Positions 1 to 6,831 of a DNA stretch of 7,326 bases are shown one piece after another. How positions within the stretch are numbered: position 1 is the stretch's first letter; each line of letters starts with the position of its first letter. Below the pieces are notes generated by a model that did not search any database, was not told the DNA's origin, and saw only the letters and a program-made list of their open reading frames with translations. The stretch lies in the NCBI GenBank assembly GCA_021812735.1, contig JAKAMV010000512.1, forward strand, positions 1-7,326, written 5' to 3'. A program made the translations under genes and the position numbers. The stretch comes from Chloroflexota bacterium. Its GTDB lineage: Bacteria > Chloroflexota > Limnocylindria > Limnocylindrales > CSP1-4.

Positions 1-1184
1 GCCCGCGCTGGAACCTGGCCGTGGCCGGCACCCTCGCCGTCGTGGTGGCGCTCACCGCGAGCGGCGTCAGCGCCTCGGCGTCCGCCAGGCTGGGCGGCTC
101 CCCGGCCGGCGCCGCGGCCGACGCCAACCAGAACTCCCAGGAGCTCGACCAGATCCTCAACAACGAGGCCAGCCCCGAGCCGAGCGGCTCCGTCGGGGGC
201 GAGGCGGCCACGCCCGGCGCGAGCGCAGCCGCACCGGGGGCGTCGGGTCAGCCTGCGCCGATCGCCACCGTCGGGGCTACGGCGTCCCCGTCCCCGAGCC
301 CGGTCCCGATGGTCGCGCCGCCGACGCGCTCGGCGACGCCGGCCGGCCCGGTGCCGGCAGACCTGCAGCCCACGCTCGCGGGCGCGGCGGCGGACATGCC
401 GCTGTCCTACACCGACCACTGCCACACGCAGACGGACCAGCCGCCGTCCACCCAGCCGTGCCTCTACGGCAACCTCTCGTCGAGCCACACCATCGCGCTG
501 TTCGGCGACAGCCACGCGCTCAGCTGGTTCCCGGCCGTGTACAAGATCGCGCAGGACAAGGGATGGCGCCTGCTCAGCCTCACGATGTCGGCCTGCACGC
601 CCGCGGACATCCCGGCGTTCAACCCGAGCCTCAACCGGACGATGCCCAACTGCGAGCTCTGGCGCGACCAGTCGATCGCGGAGCTCGTGCGGGTCCACCC
701 GGACATCCTGCTGGTCACCGGGACGCGCGGCTTCGCGACCGTGGACGGCAACGGGCAGGTGCTGAGCGGCGACCTTCGGACCCGGTACTGGGTCCAGGGG
801 ATGAAGCGCACGCTGGCGCAGCTGGTGCCGGCCGCCGGGCGCGTGATCATGATCGGCGACCTGCCCATCTCGTCGATGAACCCGCCGGTGTGCCTCTCCG
901 GGCACCTGTCCAACGCCCTCGACTGCGCGACACCGGTGGCCCAGGCCATCGACTACGCCTGGCTCAACACGGAGCTCACGGTGGCCCGCGCCATGGGCAC
1001 GGGCTTCATCGACCCGGAGCGCTGGATCTGCCCCACCAGCCCGTGCCCCGCGATCATCGGGCACCTGCTGGTCCTGCGCGACAACGGCCACATGACCGCC
1101 ACGTTCGCGGCGGCGCTGTGGCGGAAGCTGGAATCGGCGGTGGTCCTGGCCGCCTCCCAGCACGCGACGACGCTCATCTGGTGA
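1..1184 (+). CDS. SGNH-domain acyltransferase/esterase, C-terminal part (5' end outside window)
   Basis: The reading frame is open from base 3 and has no clear start, so the gene begins before the window; the GTG at 21 is probably internal. Counting from that GTG, residues 1-20 are hydrophobic and look like the last membrane helix of an acyltransferase-3 (OafA-like) domain, which is inferred. Residues 25-125 form an Ala/Pro/Ser/Gly linker. Residues 130-380 form an SGNH hydrolase fold: the GDSH block with nucleophile Ser164 lies at 162-165, and the DNGH block at 354-357 supplies Asp354 and His357. Eight cysteines (134, 147, 192, 211, 291, 302, 337, 342) fit an oxidised extracytoplasmic domain. 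Proteins of this architecture O-acylate surface polysaccharides or peptidoglycan outside the membrane. A stand-alone anchored esterase is the alternative. The stop is TGA at 1182-1184, and the next gene is convergent. Confidence 0.85.
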   Translation, partial: PRWNLAVAGTLAVVVALTASGVSASASARLGGSPAGAAADANQNSQELDQILNNEASPEPSGSVGGEAATPGASAAAPGASGQPAPIATVGATASPSPSPVPMVAPPTRSATPAGPVPADLQPTLAGAAADMPLSYTDHCHTQTDQPPSTQPCLYGNLSSSHTIALFGDSHALSWFPAVYKIAQDKGWRLLSLTMSACTPADIPAFNPSLNRTMPNCELWRDQSIAELVRVHPDILLVTGTRGFATVDGNGQVLSGDLRTRYWVQGMKRTLAQLVPAAGRVIMIGDLPISSMNPPVCLSGHLSNALDCATPVAQAIDYAWLNTELTVARAMGTGFIDPERWICPTSPCPAIIGHLLVLRDNGHMTATFAAALWRKLESAVVLAASQHATTLIW

Positions 1185-1266
1185 CCGGGGCACGGGGCAC
1201 CGCACGGCTCGCGGGTCCCGCCCCCGCCTTGCGCCCGTCGCGCCCGGCCGCCCTCGCCGGTCCCGG
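1185..1266. other. Convergent intergenic spacer, no recognisable terminator
   Basis: 82 bases separate the stops of the SGNH gene and the DMFase-like gene. The stretch is very GC-rich. It holds the small palindrome GCGGGTCCCGC (1211-1221) but no stem with a normal loop and no T tract on either strand. Termination may be Rho-dependent or use a structure not evident by eye. Confidence 0.5.
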
Positions 1267-3015
1267 TCAGCCGCCCAGGCGGTCCAGCACGTTGGCGGTC
1301 ATGATCCCCACCCTCGGGTCCAGCGGCGTGTGGTAGCCCTGGTACTCGGGGCTCCCCCAGTCGCTCAGGCCCCAGCTCCACTGGATGGTGCCGGCGGCGA
1401 ACACCGTCGCCCCGGAGGCGGCGGTGTACACGGTCGCGTTGGCCGTGGCCACCGTGGGGTCGTTCGACTGCACGGGGCCGTACACGCTCGAGTGGCGGGT
1501 CACGTTGGAGGTAACCGGCGACGTCGAGACCACCTCGGTGTCGGGCGGGGCGTACTGCGGCCAGAAACCGTCGTACTCCTGCCCCACCAGGCGCGCGATG
1601 GAGTCGCCGGCCGCCATCCCGGTGCCGGCGTAGAGCCAGTGGCCCGGCGCGGAGCACACGAAGTCGCCCGGTGCCAGCACGATGTGGCCGGCCATCTGGC
1701 CGATCACCGCGGCCTCGGGGTCCGGGCTCGGCGGTTCGCGCCACTGGGTGGTGGCCTGCTGGGGCTGGGTGGCGGCCAGCGGGTCGAGGGCGGCGCTCCG
1801 GTAGCAGGTGACCGAGCGGTACCGGCCGCCGGCGAGGGCCTCGAAGCGGGTCCGCCAGAGCATCTCGTTGGCGGAGAAGAAGGCCACGTTCGTCCCGGCG
1901 GCGATGGCGCCCTCGAGCGTGTGGCGCATCGTCACGCTCCAATACTCGGGGTGGCCCACGAAGACGAGCAGCTCGCGGTCGGCCACGATGGAGGGGCTCC
2001 GCTCGAGGTCGAGGTCCGCCGCGTAGGCCACGTCGTAGGCGCGCCCCTCGAGCCAGCGCACGAACGGGTACTCCCAGCGCAGGACGAGGCCGGCACCTCG
2101 GTGCGTGTCGTACGGGCGGTCCCAGCTGGCCGCCACGGCACCGGCGTCGCCGCGGACGGTCACGGCCCCGGTGCTCGCGTCCGGGTAGAGCGACTTGCCG
2201 CCCCAGGCGTTGTACGCCTGGTGGGTAGAGGCGGCGGAGAGCAGCAGGATCGGCGCGATGGGCGTCGCCTCGCGCACCACGAACGTCACGTACTGCGGCG
2301 TGCCCCCGGCGGGCTCCAGCACCGCCGCGTACAGCCCGCTGACCCAGGTGGCGGGCACCTCCACGGTGATCGCCGGCGTCCAGGCGGCGCGGACCATCCC
2401 GGTGACGGGGTCGATGGTCGGCGCGGGCTGCGCGGCCACGCGGACGTTCTTCCAGCGGGCCACGGGGCGGCCGCCCAGATTCCCGTAGCACCCGAGCCGG
2501 TAGGCGGTCACGGTCACGGTTGGCGCCGACGACCGGATGCGGATCTCCAGCCTGTCCCCGGGCGCCACCGAGACGTCGCTCGCGTAGCCCTCCGCGTCGC
2601 CGGTGCCGGTCAGCGGCAGCTCCCAGCGCCGCGAGCCGGGCAGCTGGTTCTCGCGGGCGACCCGGGCGGGGCCGGCCGCGGGGCCGGGCTCGATGGCCTC
2701 GTCGCCGGGCGAGCCGTCGGGCGACGCGAGGGCGCCGGGCTCGGAGGGGATTGGGCCCGGCCCGAGCGTGACGGGGGTTGTGCTCACGGCCTGGCCGCTG
2801 CCGGCCGGGTGCTCGGTGCCGAGGATCGCGACGACGCCCGCGCCGCCGGCCGCGCCGAGTGCCAGCAGGGCCGCGCCGCCGATCAGCGCCTGGCGGCGCG
2901 ACACGAGGCCGATCCGTCGGGCGGGCGGCGCGGCGGGCGAGACCTCGGGCGACGATGAGCCGCCGCCCGGCCCGCCAGACGGCGAGTCGGGTGACGGGGG
3001 GATGGGCTCAGCCAT
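1267..3015 (-). CDS. Tat-type exported protein with N,N-dimethylformamidase large-subunit-like domain
   Basis: A 582-residue protein starting at ATG 3015, supported by a GGAGAA ribosome site 8 bases upstream. Residues 1-32 are a Pro/Ser/Gly-rich cytoplasmic-type leader. The SRRQALIGG stretch at 39-47, followed by a hydrophobic segment to about 65, resembles a twin-arginine signal or anchor. Residues 70-120 are a low-complexity linker. Residues 140-250 look like a beta-sandwich module. Residues 255-582 carry the hallmarks of the DMFase beta-subunit C-terminal family: QAYNAWGGKSLY (266-277), GHPEYWS (354-360), FFSANEMLWR (379-388) and GTIQWSWGL (542-550). Paracoccus DMFase holds mononuclear iron with two Tyr and one Glu; Tyr268 or Tyr277 and Glu357 are plausible equivalents here by motif only. 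Exported relatives have no firm substrate, so amidase activity should not be assumed. It is monocistronic, between convergent and divergent neighbours. Confidence 0.85.
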   Translation of the reverse strand: MAEPIPPSPDSPSGGPGGGSSSPEVSPAAPPARRIGLVSRRQALIGGAALLALGAAGGAGVVAILGTEHPAGSGQAVSTTPVTLGPGPIPSEPGALASPDGSPGDEAIEPGPAAGPARVARENQLPGSRRWELPLTGTGDAEGYASDVSVAPGDRLEIRIRSSAPTVTVTAYRLGCYGNLGGRPVARWKNVRVAAQPAPTIDPVTGMVRAAWTPAITVEVPATWVSGLYAAVLEPAGGTPQYVTFVVREATPIAPILLLSAASTHQAYNAWGGKSLYPDASTGAVTVRGDAGAVAASWDRPYDTHRGAGLVLRWEYPFVRWLEGRAYDVAYAADLDLERSPSIVADRELLVFVGHPEYWSVTMRHTLEGAIAAGTNVAFFSANEMLWRTRFEALAGGRYRSVTCYRSAALDPLAATQPQQATTQWREPPSPDPEAAVIGQMAGHIVLAPGDFVCSAPGHWLYAGTGMAAGDSIARLVGQEYDGFWPQYAPPDTEVVSTSPVTSNVTRHSSVYGPVQSNDPTVATANATVYTAASGATVFAAGTIQWSWGLSDWGSPEYQGYHTPLDPRVGIMTANVLDRLGG

Positions 3016-3023
3016 CGGTTAGC

Positions 3024-3029
3024 TTCTCC
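3024..3029 (-). promoter_or_regulatory. Ribosome binding site of the DMFase-like gene
   Basis: The minus strand reads GGAGAA, followed by 8 bases and then ATG at 3015. This is good Shine-Dalgarno spacing and fixes the start of the 582-residue protein. It contrasts with the exporter operon on the other strand, which has no such site. Confidence 0.7.
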
Positions 3030-3075
3030 GTGACGGCGCTGGCGGCCCCGGGGCTCCGCGGGGTCCCGGGCCGGG

Positions 3076-3081
3076 ATTATC
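3076..3081 (-). promoter_or_regulatory. Possible -10 element for the DMFase-like gene
   Basis: The minus strand reads GATAAT, one of the very few AT-rich hexamers in this GC-rich divergent region, and it lies about 60 bases upstream of the start codon. No convincing -35 is visible 16-18 bases further upstream. Transcription would start near 3069, giving a 5' leader of about 54 bases that contains the GGAGAA ribosome site. Confidence 0.3.
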
Positions 3082-3140
3082 GCCGGTCCGGGCCGGCGCG
3101 GAGGCGCCAGCGGCAGGGGCGGTGCCGGGGTCGCGCCCAC

Positions 3141-3181
3141 GGGCGGGGATCGGCCGGCGGGCGGGGATCGGCCGGCGGGCG
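3141..3181 (+). repeat. Tandem repeat, 18-bp unit, in the exporter promoter region
   Basis: Two perfect adjacent copies of gggcggggatcggccggc (3141-3158 and 3159-3176) are followed by the first five bases of a third copy (3177-3181). Each unit contains the palindromic hexamers CGGCCG and GCCGGC. The array ends 17 bases before the -10 element of the exporter operon, so it overlaps the region where a -35 or an activator site would lie. It may be a repeated operator or simply slippage in GC-rich DNA. Confidence 0.8.
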
Positions 3182-3198
3182 CGGGCGGGGAGCCGTGC

Positions 3199-3204
3199 TA
3201 CCCT
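3199..3204 (+). promoter_or_regulatory. -10 element (TACCCT) of a probable leaderless promoter
   Basis: TACCCT matches the TANNNT form of -10 common in high-GC bacteria and ends 8 bases before the ATG at 3213. Normal spacing puts the transcription start at about 3210-3213, on or next to the GTG-ATG start codons. No Shine-Dalgarno sequence lies at a useful distance; the nearest G-rich run is GGGGAG at 3187-3192. Together these suggest a leaderless mRNA for the exporter operon. No clear -35 is seen, because the 18-bp repeats occupy or adjoin that region. Confidence 0.55.
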
Positions 3205-3212
3205 CCCGCGTG

Positions 3213-4094
3213 ATGCAAACCCAGTCGTCTGCCGCGGTCGCGGTGCGGGCGCGGCGGGCTCGGCGCGACCCGATCACGCTTGTGCGCGAGGCGCTTTCCG
3301 AGCTCTGGCAGCGTCGCCAGCTGATCAAGTACCTCGTGCAGGCCGACCTCAAGAAGAAGGGGTCGGACACCTTGCTGGGCAACATCTGGTGGGTGGTGGA
3401 CCCGCTGCTCCAGATGATGGTCTACGTCGTCCTCGTGACGGTCATTCTCCAGAAGACGACGCCCGACTACCCGCTGTTCATCTTCTCGGCGATCCTCCCG
3501 TGGAAATGGTTCACGAGCTCCGTGGGCGACGCCATCACCGCGGTTTCCGGCCAGGACAAGCTGATCAAGCAGATCAAGTTCCCCAAGATCGTCCTGCCCA
3601 CCGCGTCCACGCTGGCGGGCATCGCAGGGTTCGCCTTCGGCATGATCCCGCTGATGGGCCTGCTGCTGCTCTTCTACCGGGACCGGCTGTCGCCCCTGCT
3701 CATCCTGATCATCCCCATCGCGGTGGTGCAGCTCGTGTTCACCATGGCGTTCGGCTACCTCGTCGCGGCCACCAACGTCTTCTACCGCGACGTCGCCAAC
3801 GTCAGCCGCCATGCCCTGCGCATGTGGTTCTACCTGTCGCCCGGCCTGTACGCCGCCTCGTCGCTGAGCAAGATTGCCGAGACGCACCCCACGATCATGA
3901 AGCTGATGGAGCTGAACCCCTTCTTCACGCTGTTCGAGTCGTACCGCGCGGTCGTCTACGGCGGTGACACGTCGGGCCCATTCGTGCCCGACTTCCGCCC
4001 GCTCCTGATCCTCCTCGGCGCCTCGCTGCTGTTCCTGCTGGCGACGACGGTCATCTTCAAGCGCGCCGAGACCACGTTCGCCAAGGTCCTCTGA
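3213..4094 (+). CDS. ABC-2 type polysaccharide exporter permease (TagG/Wzm-like)
   Basis: A 293-residue integral membrane protein that would form the channel moving a lipid-linked glycan, teichoic acid or similar polymer out of the cytoplasm. Residues 1-40 are a basic cytoplasmic tail. The LVQADLKKKGSDTLLGNIWW stretch (41-60) is the amphipathic interface region and entry to the first helix typical of the family. Hydrophobic segments lie at about 58-80, 87-108, 127-155, 161-190, 200-220 and 262-282, giving the expected six. The FYLSPGLYAASSL (206-218) and LNPFFTLFESYRAVVYG (234-250) stretches match conserved family positions. Length is normal for TagG/Wzm/KpsM. ATG 3213 was chosen from the adjacent -10; in-frame GTG 3210 directly before it is the alternative. 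The frame stays open upstream to at least 2778, but that part is a shadow of the minus-strand gene. Its TGA overlaps the ATG of the ATPase gene by one base. Confidence 0.93.
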   Translation: MQTQSSAAVAVRARRARRDPITLVREALSELWQRRQLIKYLVQADLKKKGSDTLLGNIWWVVDPLLQMMVYVVLVTVILQKTTPDYPLFIFSAILPWKWFTSSVGDAITAVSGQDKLIKQIKFPKIVLPTASTLAGIAGFAFGMIPLMGLLLLFYRDRLSPLLILIIPIAVVQLVFTMAFGYLVAATNVFYRDVANVSRHALRMWFYLSPGLYAASSLSKIAETHPTIMKLMELNPFFTLFESYRAVVYGGDTSGPFVPDFRPLLILLGASLLFLLATTVIFKRAETTFAKVL

Positions 4095-4933
4095 TGCCCA
4101 AGCCGAACGAGCTCACGCAGGTCAACTACGCGATCGACGTCCAGGATCTGGGCGTCAAGTACAACCTGCGCCTGACCAAGAAGAACACGCTCCGCACCTC
4201 GTTCCAGAACATGCTCACGCGAGAGGGTGGCGACAAGCAGTTCTGGGCGCTGCGCGGCGTCAACTTCCGGATGGTCCACGGCGAGTCGCTCGCGGTGATC
4301 GGGCCCAACGGCGCGGGCAAGAGCACGCTGCTCCAGGTGCTGGCCGGGATCATCGACCCGTCCGAGGGCTTCATCGACGTCCGGGGCCAGATCTCGAGCC
4401 TGCTGCAGCTGGGGGCGGGCTTCGACCAGGAGCTGACCGGCCGCGACAACATCATGCTCGCGGGCGCGTTCCTCGGCATCAACCACAAGCTCATGCTGGA
4501 GCTGCAGCAGCCGATCATCGACTTCGCGGACATCGGCGATTTCATCGACGCGCCCATCAAGACGTACTCGTCGGGCATGCGCGCCCGCCTCGGCTTCTCG
4601 ATCGCCACCTCGGTCGACCCCGACGTGCTGCTGCTCGACGAGGTCCTCGCGACGGGCGACCAGGTGTTCCGCGAGAAGTCGCGTCAGCGCGTCCTCGAGA
4701 TCGCCGCCAACGCCAAGGCGGTGGTGCTCGTCACCCACGACATGCACTGGGTCACCGAGTTCTGCAACCGGGCGATGCTCCTCGAAAAGGGCCGCGTGGT
4801 GATGGAGGGCGCCCCGGCCGACGTCGTGGACGTCCACGTCGAGAACTCGCAGCGCTCCAAGGTGGAGCGCGAGGCGGAGCTCAGGGGCATCGCGGCCAAG
4901 GCCGCCGCGGCCGCCCGCGCGAAGGGCCGTTAG
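4094..4933 (+). CDS. Polysaccharide exporter ATP-binding protein (TagH/Wzt-like, no C-terminal glycan-binding domain)
   Basis: A 279-residue cytoplasmic ATPase partner of the preceding permease. Visible motifs are Walker A GPNGAGKST (70-78), the LQLGAGFDQELTGRDNI region typical of the TagH/Wzt branch (104-120), signature YSSGM (158-162), Walker B VLLLDE (178-183) with catalytic Glu183, and the H-loop His215. The 48 residues before the first core strand carry the FWALRGVNF lead-in usual for this group. Only about 30 residues follow the core, ending in a Lys/Arg/Ala-rich helix (256-279). The carbohydrate-binding domain of Wzt from E. coli O8/O9a is therefore absent, as in KpsT-type proteins. 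The TGATG overlap with the permease stop implies translational coupling, helped by a weak AAGG 7 bases upstream. The gene ends 31 bases from a convergent gene. Confidence 0.94.
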   Translation: MPKPNELTQVNYAIDVQDLGVKYNLRLTKKNTLRTSFQNMLTREGGDKQFWALRGVNFRMVHGESLAVIGPNGAGKSTLLQVLAGIIDPSEGFIDVRGQISSLLQLGAGFDQELTGRDNIMLAGAFLGINHKLMLELQQPIIDFADIGDFIDAPIKTYSSGMRARLGFSIATSVDPDVLLLDEVLATGDQVFREKSRQRVLEIAANAKAVVLVTHDMHWVTEFCNRAMLLEKGRVVMEGAPADVVDVHVENSQRSKVEREAELRGIAAKAAAAARAKGR

Positions 4934-4964
4934 CCCCCGCCGGAACCGTCTCGGCCGCGCGCCG

Positions 4965-6830
4965 TCAGGGCTTGTGGCCCGCCTCGGCCGCGCCCGCCCA
5001 GGCTCCCGCCGCGTCAAGCCGGTCTGCCAGCCACCGCAGCCCGCCCGGCGCCAGCGGCGCGCCCGCCTCGAGGGCGGCACGGGCCGCGAGCACGTCCGCC
5101 GGATCCAGCGCGACGATCCAGGCCGTGGCGCCCTCGGCCGAGCGCGCCCGCCAGGCCTCGAGCACCAGACGCTCGAGCTCCCGGGCGCGCAGCTCATCGC
5201 GGCGCTCCCGAAGTCGGCGGCGAGCCCCGGGCGCGAGCGGGTGGAGGACCGTCCGGATGGCGCGGGCGAGTCCCGCGGGCAGACCGGCCAGCTCGGGACC
5301 CGAGAGGCGCGCCATCTCGCGGGCGAATGGCGCGTCGGGATCGACCTCGTCCAGCGGGAGATCCCGCGTCGGCAGGTGCCGCGAGGCGCCCTCCGCCGAG
5401 GTGGCGGCGCTCCGGCCGGGCAGGGTGAGCACCGTGACGCCGGGGGGCGCCGGGTGGGGGAGCTGGGCGAGCCGCCGCTCGAGGAGCACGCGCCCGACGC
5501 CGACGACCAGCACCGGCCCGGTGCCTGAGGTGGGCGCGGCTCCGGACGGGGGCGAGGCGACGGACGCGGGCGCCGGCGCTGCGCCTGCCGCCGACAGCCC
5601 GAGCAGCCCTGCGTAGACCGTCGCGTAGGCCTCGGCCACCTTCGGGGCGCCGAACCGCGCGGCGATCGAGCGGTGCATGGCGTCGGGATCGAACCCGGCC
5701 CGGCGCGCGAGCACGTCTGCCACTGCCCGCGCCAGGTCGGCCGGGTCGTGGCCCGCGGCAACCGTGCCGAGCGACCCGTCACGGCCCAGGATGTCCTCCA
5801 CGCCCCCGGACGGGGTGGCCGCGACCGGCAGGCCCGACGACGCGGCCTCGGCCGCGACGACCCCGAAGGTCTCGGCCGGGCTCGGGTGGACCAGGACCGA
5901 CGCCCCGGCCATCGCGGCCACGACGCCTGCTCGATCGGCCGGCGGGCCGAACACGACTCGGTCGGCGATCCCCAGCTCGGCGGCGAGCGCCGTCCAGAGC
6001 GCCTCCACCTCGGGCGTGGGCGCACGGCCGACGAGCCGGAGGCGCAGGCCCGGCCGGTCAGCCGCGAGCAGCGCCATGGCCCGCAGCAGCACGTCGGTGC
6101 CCTTCTTGGGGCTGCGCTCGCCCACCCACAGCAGCTCGGCCGGGTCGCGGCCCGTGGGGTCAGCCGGGGTGAACGCCGCGGTGTCCACGACGTTGCCGAT
6201 CACCGCGATCGCGCCGGGCGACACGCCCAGCGCGTCCGCCAGGCGGCGCTGGCTCGCGGCGCTGATCGCGACCAGCCGCCGGGGGCCGGTCAGCAGCGAG
6301 CGGTAGGCGCCCGCGAGCTCGGGGTCCGCGGCAACGGACCGCGCGGCATCCGACGCGTGCTCGGTGACCACCAGCGGCACGCCCAGGCGATCGGCGAGCC
6401 GGGCCGCGGCCAGGCCGTCGGGGATTCCCGTGTGGGCATGGACGAGGTCGATCGGGGTCTCGGCGTGCCGCGCCAGCGCGAACGGCTCCAGCAGCGCGGC
6501 GTGCGCGAGGACGCGGTCGTGCCAGCCGTCGTGCCCGGCGTCGTCCACCACCGGCAGCCGCGCCACCGGGACGCGGGCGCCCCACGTCCGGGGTGTGGTC
6601 AGCGCCGCCGGGGAGCGCACCGCCGCGGCCCAGGCCTCGACCGCCGCCTCCAGCTCGGCCCCGGCCGGCCGCCCGCCCCGCACGAGCGCCGGCTCCCACG
6701 ACGCGACGATCACGTCCGCTCCCCGGTCCCCGAGCGCGCGGACCAGGTCGGCGACGAACGCGCCCCGGTAGCGGACGTCGTGGGACGGGTACCAGCGGGC
6801 GACGGTGAGGACGCGCAGGGGACGGTCCAC
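4965..6830 (-). CDS. GT4 family glycosyltransferase with an unidentified C-terminal extension
   Basis: A 621-residue protein. Residues 1-410 form a complete GT-B glycosyltransferase of family GT4, which transfers a sugar from a nucleotide donor to a growing glycan in the cytoplasm. The N-terminal domain begins VLTVARWYPS (8-17) and carries the acceptor-side loop VHAHTGIPDGL (130-140). The donor domain has LLWVGERSPKKGTDVLLRA (233-251), the EX7E motif at Glu320-Glu328 (ETFGVVAAE) and SGGVEDIL (341-348). A Pro/Ala/Ser linker (412-438) leads to about 180 further residues that I do not recognise, beginning PVLVVGVGRVLLERRL and containing an Arg-rich helix at about 520-563. GT4 enzymes usually end near 400 residues, so this is a fusion. 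The start is GTG 6830, one base after the stop of the upstream glycosyltransferase gene, with a weak GGGG nearby. The pair is an operon read leftwards. Confidence 0.9.
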   Translation of the reverse strand: MDRPLRVLTVARWYPSHDVRYRGAFVADLVRALGDRGADVIVASWEPALVRGGRPAGAELEAAVEAWAAAVRSPAALTTPRTWGARVPVARLPVVDDAGHDGWHDRVLAHAALLEPFALARHAETPIDLVHAHTGIPDGLAAARLADRLGVPLVVTEHASDAARSVAADPELAGAYRSLLTGPRRLVAISAASQRRLADALGVSPGAIAVIGNVVDTAAFTPADPTGRDPAELLWVGERSPKKGTDVLLRAMALLAADRPGLRLRLVGRAPTPEVEALWTALAAELGIADRVVFGPPADRAGVVAAMAGASVLVHPSPAETFGVVAAEAASSGLPVAATPSGGVEDILGRDGSLGTVAAGHDPADLARAVADVLARRAGFDPDAMHRSIAARFGAPKVAEAYATVYAGLLGLSAAGAAPAPASVASPPSGAAPTSGTGPVLVVGVGRVLLERRLAQLPHPAPPGVTVLTLPGRSAATSAEGASRHLPTRDLPLDEVDPDAPFAREMARLSGPELAGLPAGLARAIRTVLHPLAPGARRRLRERRDELRARELERLVLEAWRARSAEGATAWIVALDPADVLAARAALEAGAPLAPGGLRWLADRLDAAGAWAGAAEAGHKP

Positions 6831-6831
6831 G

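Noticed and set aside
1211..1221. Palindrome GCGGGTCCCGC as a terminator between convergent genes
   Set aside because: The loop would be a single base and no T tract follows on either strand.
1330..2958. Long plus-strand open frame (542 codons) opposite the DMFase-like gene
   Set aside because: Its product is a Gly/Arg/His/Val-rich sequence without domains, while the opposite strand encodes a protein with clear family motifs. Long antisense open frames are expected in DNA this GC-rich.
2778..3212. N-terminal extension of the permease frame upstream of 3213
   Set aside because: The upstream part overlaps the start of the minus-strand gene, gives Arg/Pro-rich sequence unlike any permease, and the -10 element at 3199-3204 fixes a later start.
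4934..4964. Bidirectional terminator between the ATPase and GT4 genes
   Set aside because: The CGGCCGCGCGCCG stretch is only an imperfect palindrome and there is no T-rich tail.
3956..6025. Minus-strand open frame of 689 codons across the exporter ATPase and the GT4 gene
   Set aside because: It runs antisense to the ATPase motifs and in a different frame over the GT4 gene; the translation is low-complexity Arg/Pro sequence.
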